Part shown: one piece after another, positions 26,801 to 41,800 of the stretch
Layout: each line of letters begins with the position of its first letter
How positions within the stretch are numbered: the stretch's first letter is position 1
Notes under the pieces: model-generated
The model's input: the letters and a program-made list of their open reading frames with translations, nothing else
Database searches by the model: none
Told to the model about the DNA's origin: nothing
Position numbers and translations under genes: made by a program
Source: Ancistrus triradiatus
Lineage: Eukaryota; Chordata; Actinopteri; Siluriformes; Loricariidae
NCBI GenBank assembly: GCA_025084515.1
Contig: JAJAGP010000019.1
Coordinates: 1,252,627 to 1,316,626, forward strand
Direction of reading: 5' to 3'
Length of the DNA: 64,000 nucleotides

Positions 26801-29800
26801 GAGACCCAGAGCCAGAGCTAAGCCTGGAGTCTGCACACAACCCCAAACAACAATAAAACTTTCAAGAGGATTATCATGACCTGCTGAAACACTTCTGATA
26901 CAGAAATGAACTGAGATATATGAGGTTTGGTCATTGTGTAAAGCTTGGATCTGATGGTCAGCAGCTATCAGTATGGCAGATCCAAACCTGCTAATTAATG
27001 TTCTGCAGTAAAGTAGCCTGTAGCAACAACAAAAAAGATTTCTAGAAACATGGTGCCAAAACCAAAATCACTCCTGTTCCTCCAGCAGACTTCTGTTTTA
27101 ACAGGGCACTTCTTTACCTGTTGGCTCTCTTCAGTCATAGATCGGAGTAGGTTCATTATCTCCTCAGCTTTAGTGGCATCAATAATACCACTACTAAATG
27201 ATGACACTCCAACACATGCCACAGAGTACGCCAGCACCTGCAGAGCCAGACACAACACACAAAGACTATAAAATCTGTAGATTTACTTGCTAAATAGAGT
27301 TGCTCCACAATAGTACTGGTGTGAAGACTAAAGTATTTTGTGTTTGGGTGATGACTGGGACCTCCTGCTGCATGCGTCCCATGCTGCCGCCATCTTGCAG
27401 ACTCTGAAGCAGTTGCTCCAAGGAGACAGAGACACGGGTACGCTGCTCAACATCACTACTGCTACAGAGAGAGCTGAGAAGTAGCCCTACGGCCAGCACA
27501 CAGCCTGAACTGAGAGAGACAGAGATCCAGGGTGAGTGTAACAATTGGCAATAATTCATATACAGGGACACAAGGGGGAGAGGAAGCCAGATGGAGAGAT
27601 CATCCCCTGCAACGGCAATCTCTGTACAGTTCTGGCTACACTCACCAAGCACTTTTAGGTTCACCTCCTTGTTTCTGCCTATTTTATCAGTTCCACTTAC
27701 CATATATATGCACTATGCAGTACTACAAGTACAGACTGTAGTCCATCTGTTTGTCTGCATACTTTGTTAGTGGCAGTAGCTCATCTGTTGTTGCACTGTT
27801 TGTGTTAGTCATCCATCATCAGTGCTTACAGGACGCTACCTACAAGGTGCCGGTGGCTGGACATTTTTGGTTGGTGGACTATTTAGTACATTGTCTCAAA
27901 ATACTCTTTTCATTTAATTATGTCCATGCCTGCTTAATCCAGTCCAGGATTGTGGAGAGTGGTGGCCTAAAATAGACTGGGTACCAATCCATTACAGGGC
28001 TCAGACACACACATACAGGGTCATTGGTTTTTAGTTTTAGGACACCAGTTGAATGAACGTAAGTTTTGGGATGTGGGAAGAAACCGGAGTAAACAGGGGA
28101 AACCCATACAGACATGGGGAGAACATGCAAACCCCACAGTCTGTGCCAGCAATCAAACTAGGGATCTCTGGAGCTGGGACACAACAGCCATAATCTCTGC
28201 ACCACCATGCCACGCTAATAGTTTTGTTCATGCCAAATATAGTGACAGTGGTAAAGTCTGGAAGCAGTCTCAGTAATTACATATTGGACCTGCCAAGAAG
28301 TCAGAAAAGGTTGGTTACATTTACATTTAGAGCATTTAGCAGACGCCCTTATCCAGAGCGACTTACAATTGATACGGTCTTACAATCCAAGCAATTGTGG
28401 GCCAAGGGTCTTGCTCAAGGACCCAACAGTGGCAGCTTGGCAGAGGTGGGATTTGAACTCTGGACCTTTTGGTCCATAGCCCAGAACCTTAACCGCTAGT
28501 CCACCACAGATTGGTTCACTAAAGAGGCAGCACACAAGCACTGTAATGAGTATTTTGTGAAATATTTCGAAATTTCAGCAATTTAGTCTACATTCATTTT
28601 AATCACCTCTTCACTGAGCACTTATCTGGACTTGGCATATTTTCGCATGTATTTTTATGCACAATTTAAAGCGCAGTAGTTAAGCTAAAATCAGTATTAC
28701 AGGTAAGTGCCACTTATCAAACATCTGATCTACGTCAGTTTAAATTTAACAACCGAGGTCTTAACAACCATAATAGGAAATAAAACTCAATGCGGTCACC
28801 TCAAGAGCCAATCAAAGCAGAGGTGGGAGTTTAAGAGATGTAGTCCATTATTCATGTGAGCATGCTTGTGTGTAACTCCCTTACTGGTCATGTATGCACT
28901 TGCCCACATTTGGACTAGAGACTGTTCTAACTCGGTTGATGTGTTTAGAGAGTTTTTTTAATGCAAAAGACTTGTGTCATTTGTGCGTGTACGACTTTAC
29001 GCTGCTTATTTGTAACAAGCTGGAAATAGTGTTCATAAGTTTATGTGCCTGTCCTTTTGTAAGTAGTACTCCTACTAACTGTATGTTCTCTCTAACCTAT
29101 AACTATATACACTGGTTCACATTCATTTGTTGAGTCTCTGTTTCATCTGGCTGATCTGTGTTGTTCATAATGCTGCCTATCAATTCATTTTTGGCTTCTG
29201 TCAACCAAAATGATCAGTCGTTTCAATCACTCATCAGCCACTCATGTTTTCAGTGCAATCTTTGACACATTTACGTAACGTTTGCACACATTTTTTTTAA
29301 CAATGCTGTTTATATTAACATTACAGTAGTCTGAAATCGCACCCTATTTACTATTTAGTGTACTATTAAGAGTGTCGGCCATTTTGTAGGGTTGTCTGAA
29401 TTCTCAGTGGACAAATCGATTTCCTATATAGTACACTACTTTGTTACCCATAATGCACCGTGAATATAGTGGATAACCGATCTACACTACTTACAGACTA
29501 ACGTACCACAATGTACAGCGGTTTTCTTTGGCTTTACTGTTTAATTTCATGTGTATTTCATGTAATACAAAACATTATTTAATGACTATTAAACAACAAA
29601 CAGTTGAGGATAATGTGTTTACTTGAGAAAATAGAGCATTTAATATTTATGTATTCGTCATGGTTTTAGTTCGTCAGACAAATGAGTGAAGTTTTATACT
29701 TGATAAGTAGTATTGTTAGCTAAATTAAGACATCGCTAGACTGTGTTACTCTGAAGTCTTGGGGCAGCACCAGTGGGCTTGTTGATGTTTCGGTTGGTTT

Positions 29801-32800
29801 ATGTGACGAAAGGTCAAGATCATTTGTTTTTGGCATAAGTACATGTTGTCTGAATTCCCTCGTTTGTATCACTCACTGCTCTGCTATATAGTGTACTACA
29901 CAGAACACACTACAAAGTGATCAGTGAATCAGTAAATGAGTGGACCATTTCAGACATACCCTAGGTGACTATGGTATTGCCCGGTAAGGGTACAACGACC
30001 TGTTACACAGAAGGTACTGCAGTCATTAAATGGTGAATACCTGAATTCATATTTAATCAGTACTTCCCCATTCTAAGTCTTGTTGGATTTCTGAAAAGGA
30101 TAGGCATTCAAAGTGTAATCAGATCACAAAAGTGTTTGGACTCACTTATACTCTAGCTGGGTGTTGAAGCAGCATGCTTCCAAAGGCTCCAGACAGCTCA
30201 GCAGCAGCTCCCACATGGACTGGCCACCAATGTCACTGTCAAAGACAACACAGGGAGACACACACAGACACACAAACATGCAGACTGTAACCAACTTGGG
30301 AAAAAAAGCATGAAGTTTTCCGCCCAGTTCCTAAATACAGTCAGCGGTTAATGGGATTATCCCACCTACCTGACCCTCTCCTCGTTGAGCAAGGCCAGCA
30401 GAATGCCCAGTGCCAGGCCATTGTGGAACTGAACAGCCTGAGAATCATCCGCAGTGGAAGTACCAGGCAGCCCTGCTTTCAGAGTGGCAAGTATGGTTGG
30501 CACGGCATCCCTGTGGGAGGTAACCAGGACGGGTACTTGCATCGCCAGGCCCAGTGCCGCACAGGAGCGGGCAATCGCACTAGCTGTGTTCTCGCCTGAG
30601 TATGAGCGCTGCAGTGGGATAAACAGGAAGGGTTAGTGAGTAAAGCACAGACTCTGTTTTAGTGCTACAGCAACAAACATGACAAAAATGATGTTTTATT
30701 TCAAATTTGAATTGTCACCGTTCTAGATCAGAGGGGACCAAGAAACAAGTATTAGTTAATGGGCTATGATTTTGCTCTTTAACGCTATTGACGAGGGGTT
30801 TTCATTATTTTTATTTCCATACTGACATTTTCACCTAAAAACAGACATGTGTGCCTTTAAGTTTTAAAATCAGTATATTAAATGTTTTTTGGTAGAGATC
30901 TGAATAATGGTATTTGTCTTTTAAATATTAACAGTGGAGAGACCCCTGGCTTTTTCTCATTACATCTCATAACCCCCCGCACCTGACTCAATGCGTCATG
31001 CACTGATGAGTTCCTTTTCAAAATTCAGAATATGGTTTCTGCTGAATGTGTCATCATTTTCCTGGCGCTTGTCCCGCCGGATGTGGGGTCCACCCACTGC
31101 CACTTGATGCAACCAAGAATACTCCAGTCGACGCGTCGCTCCGTCTGTTACCAGAGAAAACACTCAAACCATGCCAATTTAGCGTAATCAATTAACCTAA
31201 CTTGCATGTGAGAGGAAACCAGAGTGCCCGGAGTAAACCCACGCAGACATGGGGAGGACATGCAGACTCCACACAGGGCCGCTCCACCCTGGGATTGAAC
31301 CCAGGACCTTCTTGCTGTGGGGCGGCAATGCTACCCACCGAGCCACGGTGCCGCCCTTTCTGCTGAATGTGTATTTATGTTTATTATCGGATTCCCATCG
31401 TAAAGTCGAAATATCGCATGTCGGGCCATCGCAAAATGGAGGATACCTGCATAGCTTTGCACACACCGGGAGCTCATTACCGTATTTTTCGGACCATAAG
31501 GCACACTTAAAATCTTTTAATTTTCTCAAAAATCGACAGTACGCCTTTAAATGCGGTGCGTCTAATGTATGAATTAATTTTGGTTGAGCTTTCTGACCTA
31601 GAACCGATTGTAGATGGTACACGGCGCTCATAAATCTGTCAAAATGTTTTAGCACGGCCTTGGTAAGTTATGAAGCTTACGGCCACCGTAGTGTGCAGCA
31701 TAACAGGGTAATACGGTATGTGCTTCAGCATTACGGTGTGTGCATTCATTCATTCATTTTCGAAGCGGACTTCAAACACAATGCTATCAGTCACGCAGTA
31801 CAACATGGACATAGAGCAGCTGCGAGAGAATTCAACATTAACAAATCAATGGTACGGAAGTGGAGGAAGCAAGAAGATGCCCTGCGGCAGGTAAAGACCA
31901 AACTGAGCTTCTGAGGGAACTTAAGAGTTTTGTTTCATTTAATGCGTCTTATAACCCGGTGCGCGTTATGTATGAAAATATACCCGTTAGCAGCCGATCG
32001 TTGATATCGCGCCTTATAACCCGGTGTGCTTTATAGCCTGGAAAATACGGTATATTAATATGGTGGACTAGCACAGTACTCACATGAACAAACCAGGGAA
32101 AGACTTGTCCTTTGGGTCGACTACTGCTGCTCACAATGCTAAGAAGAGTGTCAATCACCATGGACAGCCAATGGCCAGTGGGTAAAATCTCAGGACCCAC
32201 CTTCAAACACAGTGTAGCTATTTGTGATTAAAATGATCTTTAAATTTGAAACAAGCCATATGTATGGGTAGTTGTTTCATTTTAAGCACTAAAAGGCAAC
32301 ATCAACTGAGGAAAAGTTCTCACCTCAATATCACTCTGGGCAGGAAGGCTGCTCTCATGTCGGCTCAGGGCCACAGCGAGACCGCTGAGAGCCAAAATGC
32401 AGTTCCCTTGAACCACTGGACTATCCCTGAAAAACACACACAGTAAAAACATTTCTGGAGGACGCCTTTATACAGGTACTTTATGTCTGCTTCAAGGTGC
32501 TCGTCCAGTCTCTTGCTATATCAAAACTATATTACTGCAATGCTCTTCTGGCTGGTCTTTGAACACACACAATCAGACCTCAACTGATTCAAAATGCAGC
32601 GGCTCATCTGTTTCAATTTACCCAAGTTTTCTCATGCTACCCCACTGCTGCATTCACTTCACTTGCTCCCTGTAGCTGCTTGCATCAGATTCTCAGATGC
32701 TCACCTACAAAATGGAACAGCACTATCTTACCTAAAGGCTCTAATCAAACCACGCTCTGTACCTTGTAGCTTGGCTCAACTGGATCCTCCACTCAAGATT

Positions 32801-35800
32801 AAAGGAAGAAGCATCCAGATTCTTCTCTGTATTGGAATGTGTTCTTGGGCTATTGCTTACTTGTACTAACATGAGGTTTTGTCTACTAGGAAGAATCCAA
32901 AGCAATTCTGTAAGTCGCTCTGGATAAGGGTGTCTGCTAAATGCTGCAAATGTAAATATTCGTAGTGCAGTGTGTACTTCCATTTCACAAAGCCACATGA
33001 GCGTTTATTCTATTGATCCTTATTCTATTGATAAGTCCTAAAAATAGATAAAAACAATCTAGGTAAACAAATGAGACAAAAATATGTATACTTGGTCATT
33101 TATTTACGGAGGAAAATGGTCCAATATTACATATTAGTGAGTGGCAAAAGTATGTGAACCTTTGCTTTCAGTATCTGGTGTGATCCCCCTGTGCAGCAAT
33201 AACTGCAGCTAAACGTTTCTGTTCATTTTAGCCCATTCCTCCGTACAGAACAGCTTCAGCTCTGGGATGTTGGTGGGTTTCCTCACATTAACTGCTCACT
33301 TCAGGTCCTTCCAACATCATTTTGATTGGATTAAGGTCAGGACTTTGACTTGGCCATTCCAAAACATTAACTTTAATTCTTCTTTAACCATTCTTTGTGT
33401 GTAGAACGACTTGTGTGCTTAGGGTCGCTGTGTCTTGCTGCATGACCCAACCTTCTCTTGAGATTCAGTTCATGGACAGATGTCCTGACATTCTCCTTTA
33501 GAATTCTTTGATATAATTCAGAATTCATTGTTCCATCAATGATGGGCAAGCCGTCCTGGCCCAGATGCAGCAAAACAAGCCCAAACCATGAATACTACCA
33601 CCATCATGTTTCACAGATGGGATAAGGTTCTTATGCTGGAATGCAGTGTTTTCCTTTCTCCAAACATAACGCTTTTCTTTTAGACCAAAAATTCTATTTT
33701 GTCACATCTGTCCACAAAACATTCTTCCAATAGCCTTCTGGCTTGTCCATGTGATCTTTAGCAAACTGCAGATGAGCAGCAATGTTCTTTTTGGAGAGCA
33801 GTGGCTTTCTCCTTGCAACCCTGCCATGCACACCATTGTTGTTCAGTGTTCTTCTGATGGTGGACTCATGATCATTAACATTAGTCAATGTGAGAGAGGC
33901 CTTCAGTTGCAGACTTTGATAGATCCCTGTTCTTTAAATAAAACAAGGTGCCCACTCACACCTGATTGTCATCCCATTGATTGACAACAACTGACTCTAA
34001 TTTCACCTTTAAATTAACTGCTAATCCTAGAGGTTCACATACTTTTGCCACTCACTAATATGTAATATTGGATCAATTTCCTCAATAAATAAATATATAA
34101 TTTTTGTCTGATTTGTTTAACTGGGTTCTTTGTATCTACCAAAACATTGTAACAACATCACTTTATATCCACTGAGCCACTGGTGTTTTGTGGGCTCCAA
34201 AATGATTAGTCACTTGTTTCTTTTAAGTTCACAACGATTCCTGGGATAAGAAGAGACGCAAGAGAGAAAATATGAAAGGTGAGAGGAGAAAAGACAGCCA
34301 CAGCTTCTATAACTCACTTAGCTGCAGCTTTCACCACATCAGTCAGCTGGTCCCTGACCCTGAAAGACAGAGTGCAAAGGTCAGAAGAATTACTGCACTA
34401 CAGATCCACAGGTCACCCATTCATCCCTACAGGCAAAGACTTAAGTTTTACTCTAACACATACAGACAAAAAAAAACCAACACCTTGTATGCTTATTATA
34501 TATGTCATTATATAATAATGACATGTATAATAGAATGCATTATTTTTAAATATGACACATGACATGAATCCTTTCTAGATGATCCACTAGAGCTTTTATG
34601 AGGTCTCAGAACTTAATTGCCTTGTTAGGCCATAATCCCAATTAGGTGCAGGCAATTCCAGCTTATTACATTCTGTTGGCCTTTAAGCTTCTCAGGGTGT
34701 TGTGCTTACACTCAACAGTTATGTGCCCATCTAAGCAGCTGATTGACAATCGGAAAATAAAGATAATTGACTCTCACATGGCTGATGAAGGCTATAAAAT
34801 ACCTACTGTTTATTGCTTGCAATTTCTCAGTACAAAATATTATAAAAGTGAAATAAATCTGCCAGGTCAAGGCAAGCTTCAGAAGATCAAGAAAACCCCC
34901 AGAAGCACTCAAACACTGCAGGTATACGAGGCAAAACTGTACTTTCAAGAACCTTCAGAAAGAAGCACCACTGTGGATCTGCATGCAAGAGTCATCTCCA
35001 CAAATGTCTCACGCTATGCAACACTTAGATAAACCTATCTGGAAACAAGTGCTGTGATTAGTGGTCGACTGATATGGGTTTTAAATGGCTGATACCGATG
35101 CTGATATTTAGAGCGCAGGGTGTGCTATGGGTGATATACACTCCTGATCAAAATCTTAAGACCAGTTAAAAAATTGCAAGAATTTTGCATTTTGCACTAT
35201 TGAATCTTAAGAAGGTTCTAAGTAGAGCTTCACAATGCTAAAAGAAGAAATCGTCGCAAGAGACAAAAACTTTTGAGCAGGGAATTTTTTGAAAACTGCA
35301 TTTACTCTCAAACATGATTTTTTCAGCTGATCAAAAGTTTAAGACCATAGCCTTTAAAAGCCAAAAGCTGCGCAAAAATTTAGATTCCATGTCATTTTCT
35401 GTCAAGTATTTACACTGTAAAGACTTCCTGATGGCAAAAGCAAAAAAAGCTCACTGACTTTGAACGTGGTAGGATTGTTGAGCTGCATAAGCAAAGAAAA
35501 TAATGGAAAAAACCAACCCAAAAAAGAAAAAGCATTTCAAGAAAAAAGGATAGAGAGAAGAATGGATTCTATTAAATCTCAACAAATCCCACATTCAGCG
35601 AAGAAACTAAAGCTACTAAAAACACATAAAATAAAACACCTCAATAATCCCTTGAACTGCTTACAAAATAGAAAGATAAGATTTTGGAACGGCCATAACA
35701 TTTCCACAGACCTATGTATGTAGTTCTTAGTTTATTCCCCATACTTACTGAATATTATTAAATGTCTGTGGATAGATCTCAGACATGACTTAAAAATATT

Positions 35801-38800
35801 CTGATCTAAAAGTGTTCTTTAAGGAACAGCGCAAAATTCAAAAATAAAATTTTTTAAAAAGTGTCTTCGCCGCCACAAAAACATTTGAAGACTGTGCTTT
35901 CTGACAAGACACTTGTTCCTAAAATAGTCGAGTAGCAAGATTCCTAAGCTTTGCACATGCCTGATTTTATGCTTACTTCGTTTTACCCCCAATATGTTAA
36001 ATTCATCCAAAAATGATAATAAAAGTCTACTGTTCACAGCAATGTATTCTATATATATAGTTGCATTTTCCATTTAGAAAATCATCAAAACATGGCCTTT
36101 GAACAGGGTGCCAAAATGTTTGAGTACGATTGCACAATTCTAGCACGTGCACACACATACACGACCATGGACACTTACACACATCCTCTATTTATACAAA
36201 ATCCCATTGCTCCATAGTCAAAGTTACCCTTCACAAGGCACATCTGTCTGTACAGGCAAAAGCAGTGACCCTACAGACACCTCGCTGAAAGAATGAGGGT
36301 CTCTGTAAGCTTGAAAGCAGGTGTGTGGGTGGCCAAGAAGGCTGAAGTAACCCCTCAGCCATTCCAGTTTTATTCCTACATAATGTGTCTTTTAAGTAAA
36401 AAAAAAATTTTTTATGCATATGACTACAGATATGATGAAAGCAAACAATCAGCTTGGGCATAAAATAATGCTATCTTGCATTTTAATTTGTACATTTCTT
36501 TAAAACTGAAGCAAATTTTCAATTAATTTAAATGTAACTTTCTCTGTAATAATATATTTCTCTATAATAATATCTGAATTATATTAGTGATATTTCTGGT
36601 TTTAGTTTTAGATGGAGTAGATTTAATACTTTTGATAGACTGATGGATTGCCGGTGTGTCGATGCATGTTAAGTAGTTGTAATCTTCTTCTTTCGGCTTC
36701 TCCCTTTATCAGGGGTCACCACAGCGAGTTAAACTTTTCCACCTCACCCTGTCCTCCACGTCCTCTACTCTCACCCCAACTCCCTGCATATCTTCATTTA
36801 CCACAACCAAATAACTCCTCTTTGGTCTACCTCTCCGTCTCTTGCCTGGGCAGCCGTCCCATCTCCAACATCCTCCTACCAATATATCCACTTCTATCCT
36901 CCTCTGCCACATGTCCAAAACCATCTTCAGTCTTACTCAGTCTCTCGGAATTTTTGTCTCCCAATTTTCCAAAAAAACCTGTGCTGTCCCTCTGATTGAT
37001 GATCATTCCTAATCCTGTCCACACGAGACAACTCCTTAACTCCGAAAGAAAACCTCAACATCTTAAGTTCTGCCACCCCTCCAGCTCTGCTGCTTCCTGT
37101 CTCTTTGTCAGTGCCACTGTCTCTAAGCCATACAACAAGGCTGGTCTCACTACTCTCTTATACATCTTTTCTTTCACTTTTGCTGTGACCCTTTTGTCTC
37201 ACAGCACTCCTGACACTCTTCTCCACCCACTCCATCCTGCCTGTACTCTCTTCTTCACCTCCTTTCCACACTCCCCATTTCCTTGGACAGTTGATCCCAA
37301 GTACCTGAAATGTTAAGAAGTTGTAATACAGTGTTATTAAAACACAGGCATGTACTCTGGGCATGTAAGAGTTAAAGGTAGAACATCCCTACACTGCATT
37401 CATTCCAAACCTTCCGGTTGTTATAAAAAGACAAATTAAAACAACTGCTTTCTATTATATTTCACTTTCTCTTGGAAGAAATATTTATATATATTAACTA
37501 TTTAACTATTGCTATTTGGAACCATCTAACTAGGGCACAAGGCTTGTTGTTGTTCGTTCATACATTAGTCAAACAATGTTTGTCAGAGCACTGAATCATT
37601 TTGAGCGATTTCACTATCATGACATTTATCACAGAAACAGGTTTCTTCTGCGAACACATGAGTTAGCCATAGAGTCCTAACATAGGACATGCAGTACCAC
37701 TGCTCCACACCAGACACACCTAGACATTTGCACTGTACTACACTGACTTGGAGTGACTCCAGACGCTCGTGGTTCGATTCCCAGACCAGTTTGTGTGAAG
37801 TTTGCATGAATTGCTGTGCCTGTATGGGTTTTCTCTGTACAGTGGAACATTTGTTCGAAGTAATCTAAGTAATCTAAATAGGATTAATTCATTCCAGACA
37901 CCCAAATGATTGTTTTTTTTATGCCTGTATTTGTATGCAATTAATGACTAAAAGCATGAATAAAGGAAATTAATTGAATACGATAATAATAATCAATAAA
38001 TACATGAAATAAATGAAATGTAAGGAGATAGAGTAAGTGAATATAAAGTGAAACTTCATAGCAACTGAGGCGAACGCACTTACGGCACATCTCAACGACA
38101 CTGATATAAATACACATAATACAATACAAAAAATGATATACATTATGCCTGTGATTGCACCCTATTTCTTCTTCTCCTTTTCGGTTTTATGGCGATTTGC
38201 ATACCATATTTTTGCATTATTGCCACTGACTGGACTGGGTTACGTGCATCATGGTTAGAAGATGCACCACTGATCGCACCAGTGTTTCATCTAAGGTGCT
38301 CGTGTTCAAAGTCGGAATTTTTGTTCAAATTTGGGGGGCATAGAAATTCAAACGGACCATTCAATGTCCTAATTGTTTGAATTCCACTGTAATACTCTGT
38401 ATATCCATTCTATGATTCTTCCCCCATGCATTACCTCTAACATGTGAGACACTGAGTGTGTATGCATGTGCGAGTCCTGTGAGGGATTGGCACCCTGTCT
38501 AGAACTGGTTCCAGCCTTGCTGTTGGCTCTTCGCCACCCTGAATCGGAGTAAGCGGGTATGAAAGTGTATGAATGAATGCACCGACTTGGCACCAGCTAC
38601 TGGTATAATAGGGGTATTGAATGTCTTTCATCAATTTCTTCTTGTACTTTCAGGGTATAAACCAAAAGTGCTGTAAATAGGAAATATTTTGGCCACAGAC
38701 TGAACATGCAGGCACTCAGCCAGGCATTACTGACCATATACACTGTATAGTAAAGGAAAAGCAAAACATCCTGTTGTAATCCTGCTTACAAATGATCCAC

Positions 38801-41800
38801 TTTTGTCAAAGCACTTTAGAGTGCCATGTACTGACCCCTTAAAAACTTTCAGTTTAGCCATGATTTGAGACTAAAAACCTTTACAAAACAAACAAGAGAT
38901 TTATTCAGACAAGAGTAAATGATTTCGACCTTGTGAATGACGATATCTTCCCCACCAAAACGATTCTTCAGACGGTGAAAATGCAAAGCTTTTGTAATCG
39001 TTATCTGTTTGATTTTTGCCGACAAAAACTCACTGACTAATCACCGTCGCTTCTGCACCTTATGAAGCAGCTCCTGTATTTTCAGTCTGCCTCTCCACTG
39101 GCAACCTTTTCATACTTGGAACACGACTGAGTAAAAACGTGGTGTTTTCATCTTCATGTTCCGTTGTCCTCTGTCATTCCCTCTCCTCTTTGGAACCACA
39201 GAGCCATTTTACTTGCTAATAAAATGTTCAGGTTGGAACAATGCTAGTAAAAATAACAGTAATATTATTAACAATTAAAAATGTATTATATTTGAGTAAA
39301 AGCTTAAACTTGAGTACTTGGATAGACCTTCTAGATGAAATGATGGTGTTCCCACTAAAAAATTAATAAAACACACATTATTGGCATTTGTATTTTTCTG
39401 CGAGTGGCAAAATGATGTCTTCAAGAAGACTTTTTTATGGCTTGTCATTTTTTTTTTTCACCGCAAAAAAATTCAAACCAGTCAAAGCAATGCCAAGAAA
39501 ATCGTGTCACATCCGGTATGTATAGTTTTGAGGTGAAAAAATTGGATCTGAATATTTTGCATTGTTGCGTCACTTTTCTGCGTCGTGTTAAGAATGCCCC
39601 TCATTGCATCTTTGCACCCGAGATCAGTCATATAATAGATTAACAACAGCTGCAAATGAACTTCCAAGGAACTAGAATCAAGCTAACAAGCACAGGTACA
39701 GCTCAAGCACTGAGGAAATTACAAGGCTAAACAGGAACCTAACCTGAAGTGTTTCTGATAAGGTCAGGCAGTTAATTTCTAGACATCAGGAATGTGATTA
39801 ATGTTTCCATAGATGGGATAAGTAGGATGCAAATCACTCTTGTTAGGTGAACAGGTGCATGATCACACTTACCAGAGCCAGGCACAGTGCTGTTTATACT
39901 GCAGATCTTCTGGACTCTCTTTCCCCTGCTTCTGCAGCATCTCCAGCTCAGCCTTACGTCCCTGACAGAACAGCACCATCATACTAATCCCCGTGACACA
40001 TACAGAATCTCATTCATTTTACCAGATGTGAGATACTGAATACATTTTCAACACATGGAACAAGTGCTTCTAATTATTCTCAGAATCACATTCTTCTTCT
40101 CTAGTAAGCAATGAGCAGAAAATAGTGTGTGCCATAAAGCTTACTTACTGAGTAGAATACAGAAGAGAAGGTAAGTTTTACACAGGATACTACAGAAGCT
40201 CTCGTACACACAAGTCTTCAAATAATTATGGCTCATTAAGTGACATGAACTGACCAGCAAATACAGACTACAGTGGTACCTCGGTTCTCGTGGTTAATTC
40301 GTCCCAGAAGGCTTGTTGAGAACCAAAAACGACGAGTATTTTTCCCTTAAGGAATAATGTAAGTTGAATGAATCTGTTCCAGACCCCCTGAAAATCCACA
40401 CTCATGGAGTTGTAGTGTACAGGTGGGGATATGTTTCCACAAATCCAACTGAGGAGTTTAACGAGTGTTTGGTAGAGCGGTCTACACTGTATTATAGCGG
40501 AGTCTATGATAAGTAATGATACGTTAATGATTAAAACACACATTAACCTACAGGTGGCCAAAGTCATTATCACAAAGCTTATTTTATAATTGAAAGTGAA
40601 AAGGAAAAGCAAAACACTTACTCTATTGGTGAACTCCGGGCACTAGCATAGCTGCAAAGCTAACTGCAGCCAGTGTTCTGGAGCATTCACTTCCTGTTTT
40701 GCTTTCAGTTGGCTCTTATAAACCAACCTTTTTATGACCAATTGGGACTTACTTGCACTACAAATACAGTACTGTAGATGTGAAAAACAAAAAAAACCCC
40801 ACGATAAACACAGATATTCTCTGAGCAAGAGCTATTGTGAACCTGAATCACTGTGTGCTGAACCGTCAGTCGTGAATCAAGTTTTGGCTGAAACGAGTCA
40901 TTTTGCTCAACTCGTACAAGTGTGCAAACGACGAGAACCAAGTCAAATATTCTTGTAAAAATGCATCGAGGACTGAATTCAATGACTTCCAAGGTGGTCG
41001 AGAACCGAAGTACCACTGTACTTGAAAATAGTGAGCAAACAAATAACCGAAAGCCTTATTAGTAATAGTAGTATTACAGTCTTCAGGTTGTGTTTTATTC
41101 TGATATAAAGTCATACAGCTGAATATTAAACTACAAGGTCATGCAGAAGATGAACCGATAGTAATTTGTATTTTAAGCCTAGCTCATGATCTGTTATTTT
41201 TCATGGTGGGATTTAAGATTAATGTGGAAGTAACTGAGCAGAGAAACGAAACCCACAACACAAACCGATACATGAAATCAGATAAACGATAAAGAGCTGA
41301 ATTTTATCCCGGTACTCTGATTTCTCAGTGCACGTATGCCCTTGCTTGTTTTTCTCAGTCTGCACATGCACCCACATCCCAGAAGCGGCTAGCAGAATCA
41401 AACAAGGTTGCCACGTCTGCTCATTGTGAGAGTTTGCTTCGTTTGGGCTTGCTTCCTTAAAACCGATGGCTTGTTTCTCCGGCGGGATCTGGCAACCCTG
41501 GAATTAAGCTGGCGAAACAGCTACCGAGCACTCTGAAAAGCAGTACATGCTTGAGAAACGAATTTCATTCATGTAATCAATACAGCTGGATGTCTCCGTC
41601 GGATCCTTCTAAAAATAGTGTTGTGGTGGAACTGTGGTGGCCTAGTGGTTAAGGAACTGGACTATGGACCAGAAGGTCCAAGGTTCAAATCCCACCTCTG
41701 TCAAGCTGCCACTGTTGGATCCTTGAGCAACCCTTTATCCAAAATCTTAACCAGTAAGAGTTGTTTGTTTAGATAAATTAGTTTCATTCTTACATTTATC

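Noticed and set aside
27290..27703. 137-codon minus-strand open frame as one exon
   Set aside because: Only 27362-27509 is exon; splice signals and conserved sequence bound it, and the rest is intron read-through.
30351..30636. Plus-strand open frames opposite a focad exon
   Set aside because: They are shadows of the GC-richer minus-strand exon 30370-30608.
34646..35032. 128-codon open frame on the plus strand
   Set aside because: It lies in a focad intron, has no recognisable domain, and part of it resembles Tc1 sequence read out of frame.
36648..36995. Ser/Pro/Leu-rich 115-codon plus-strand frame
   Set aside because: It is the antisense of an RTE-like reverse transcriptase fragment.
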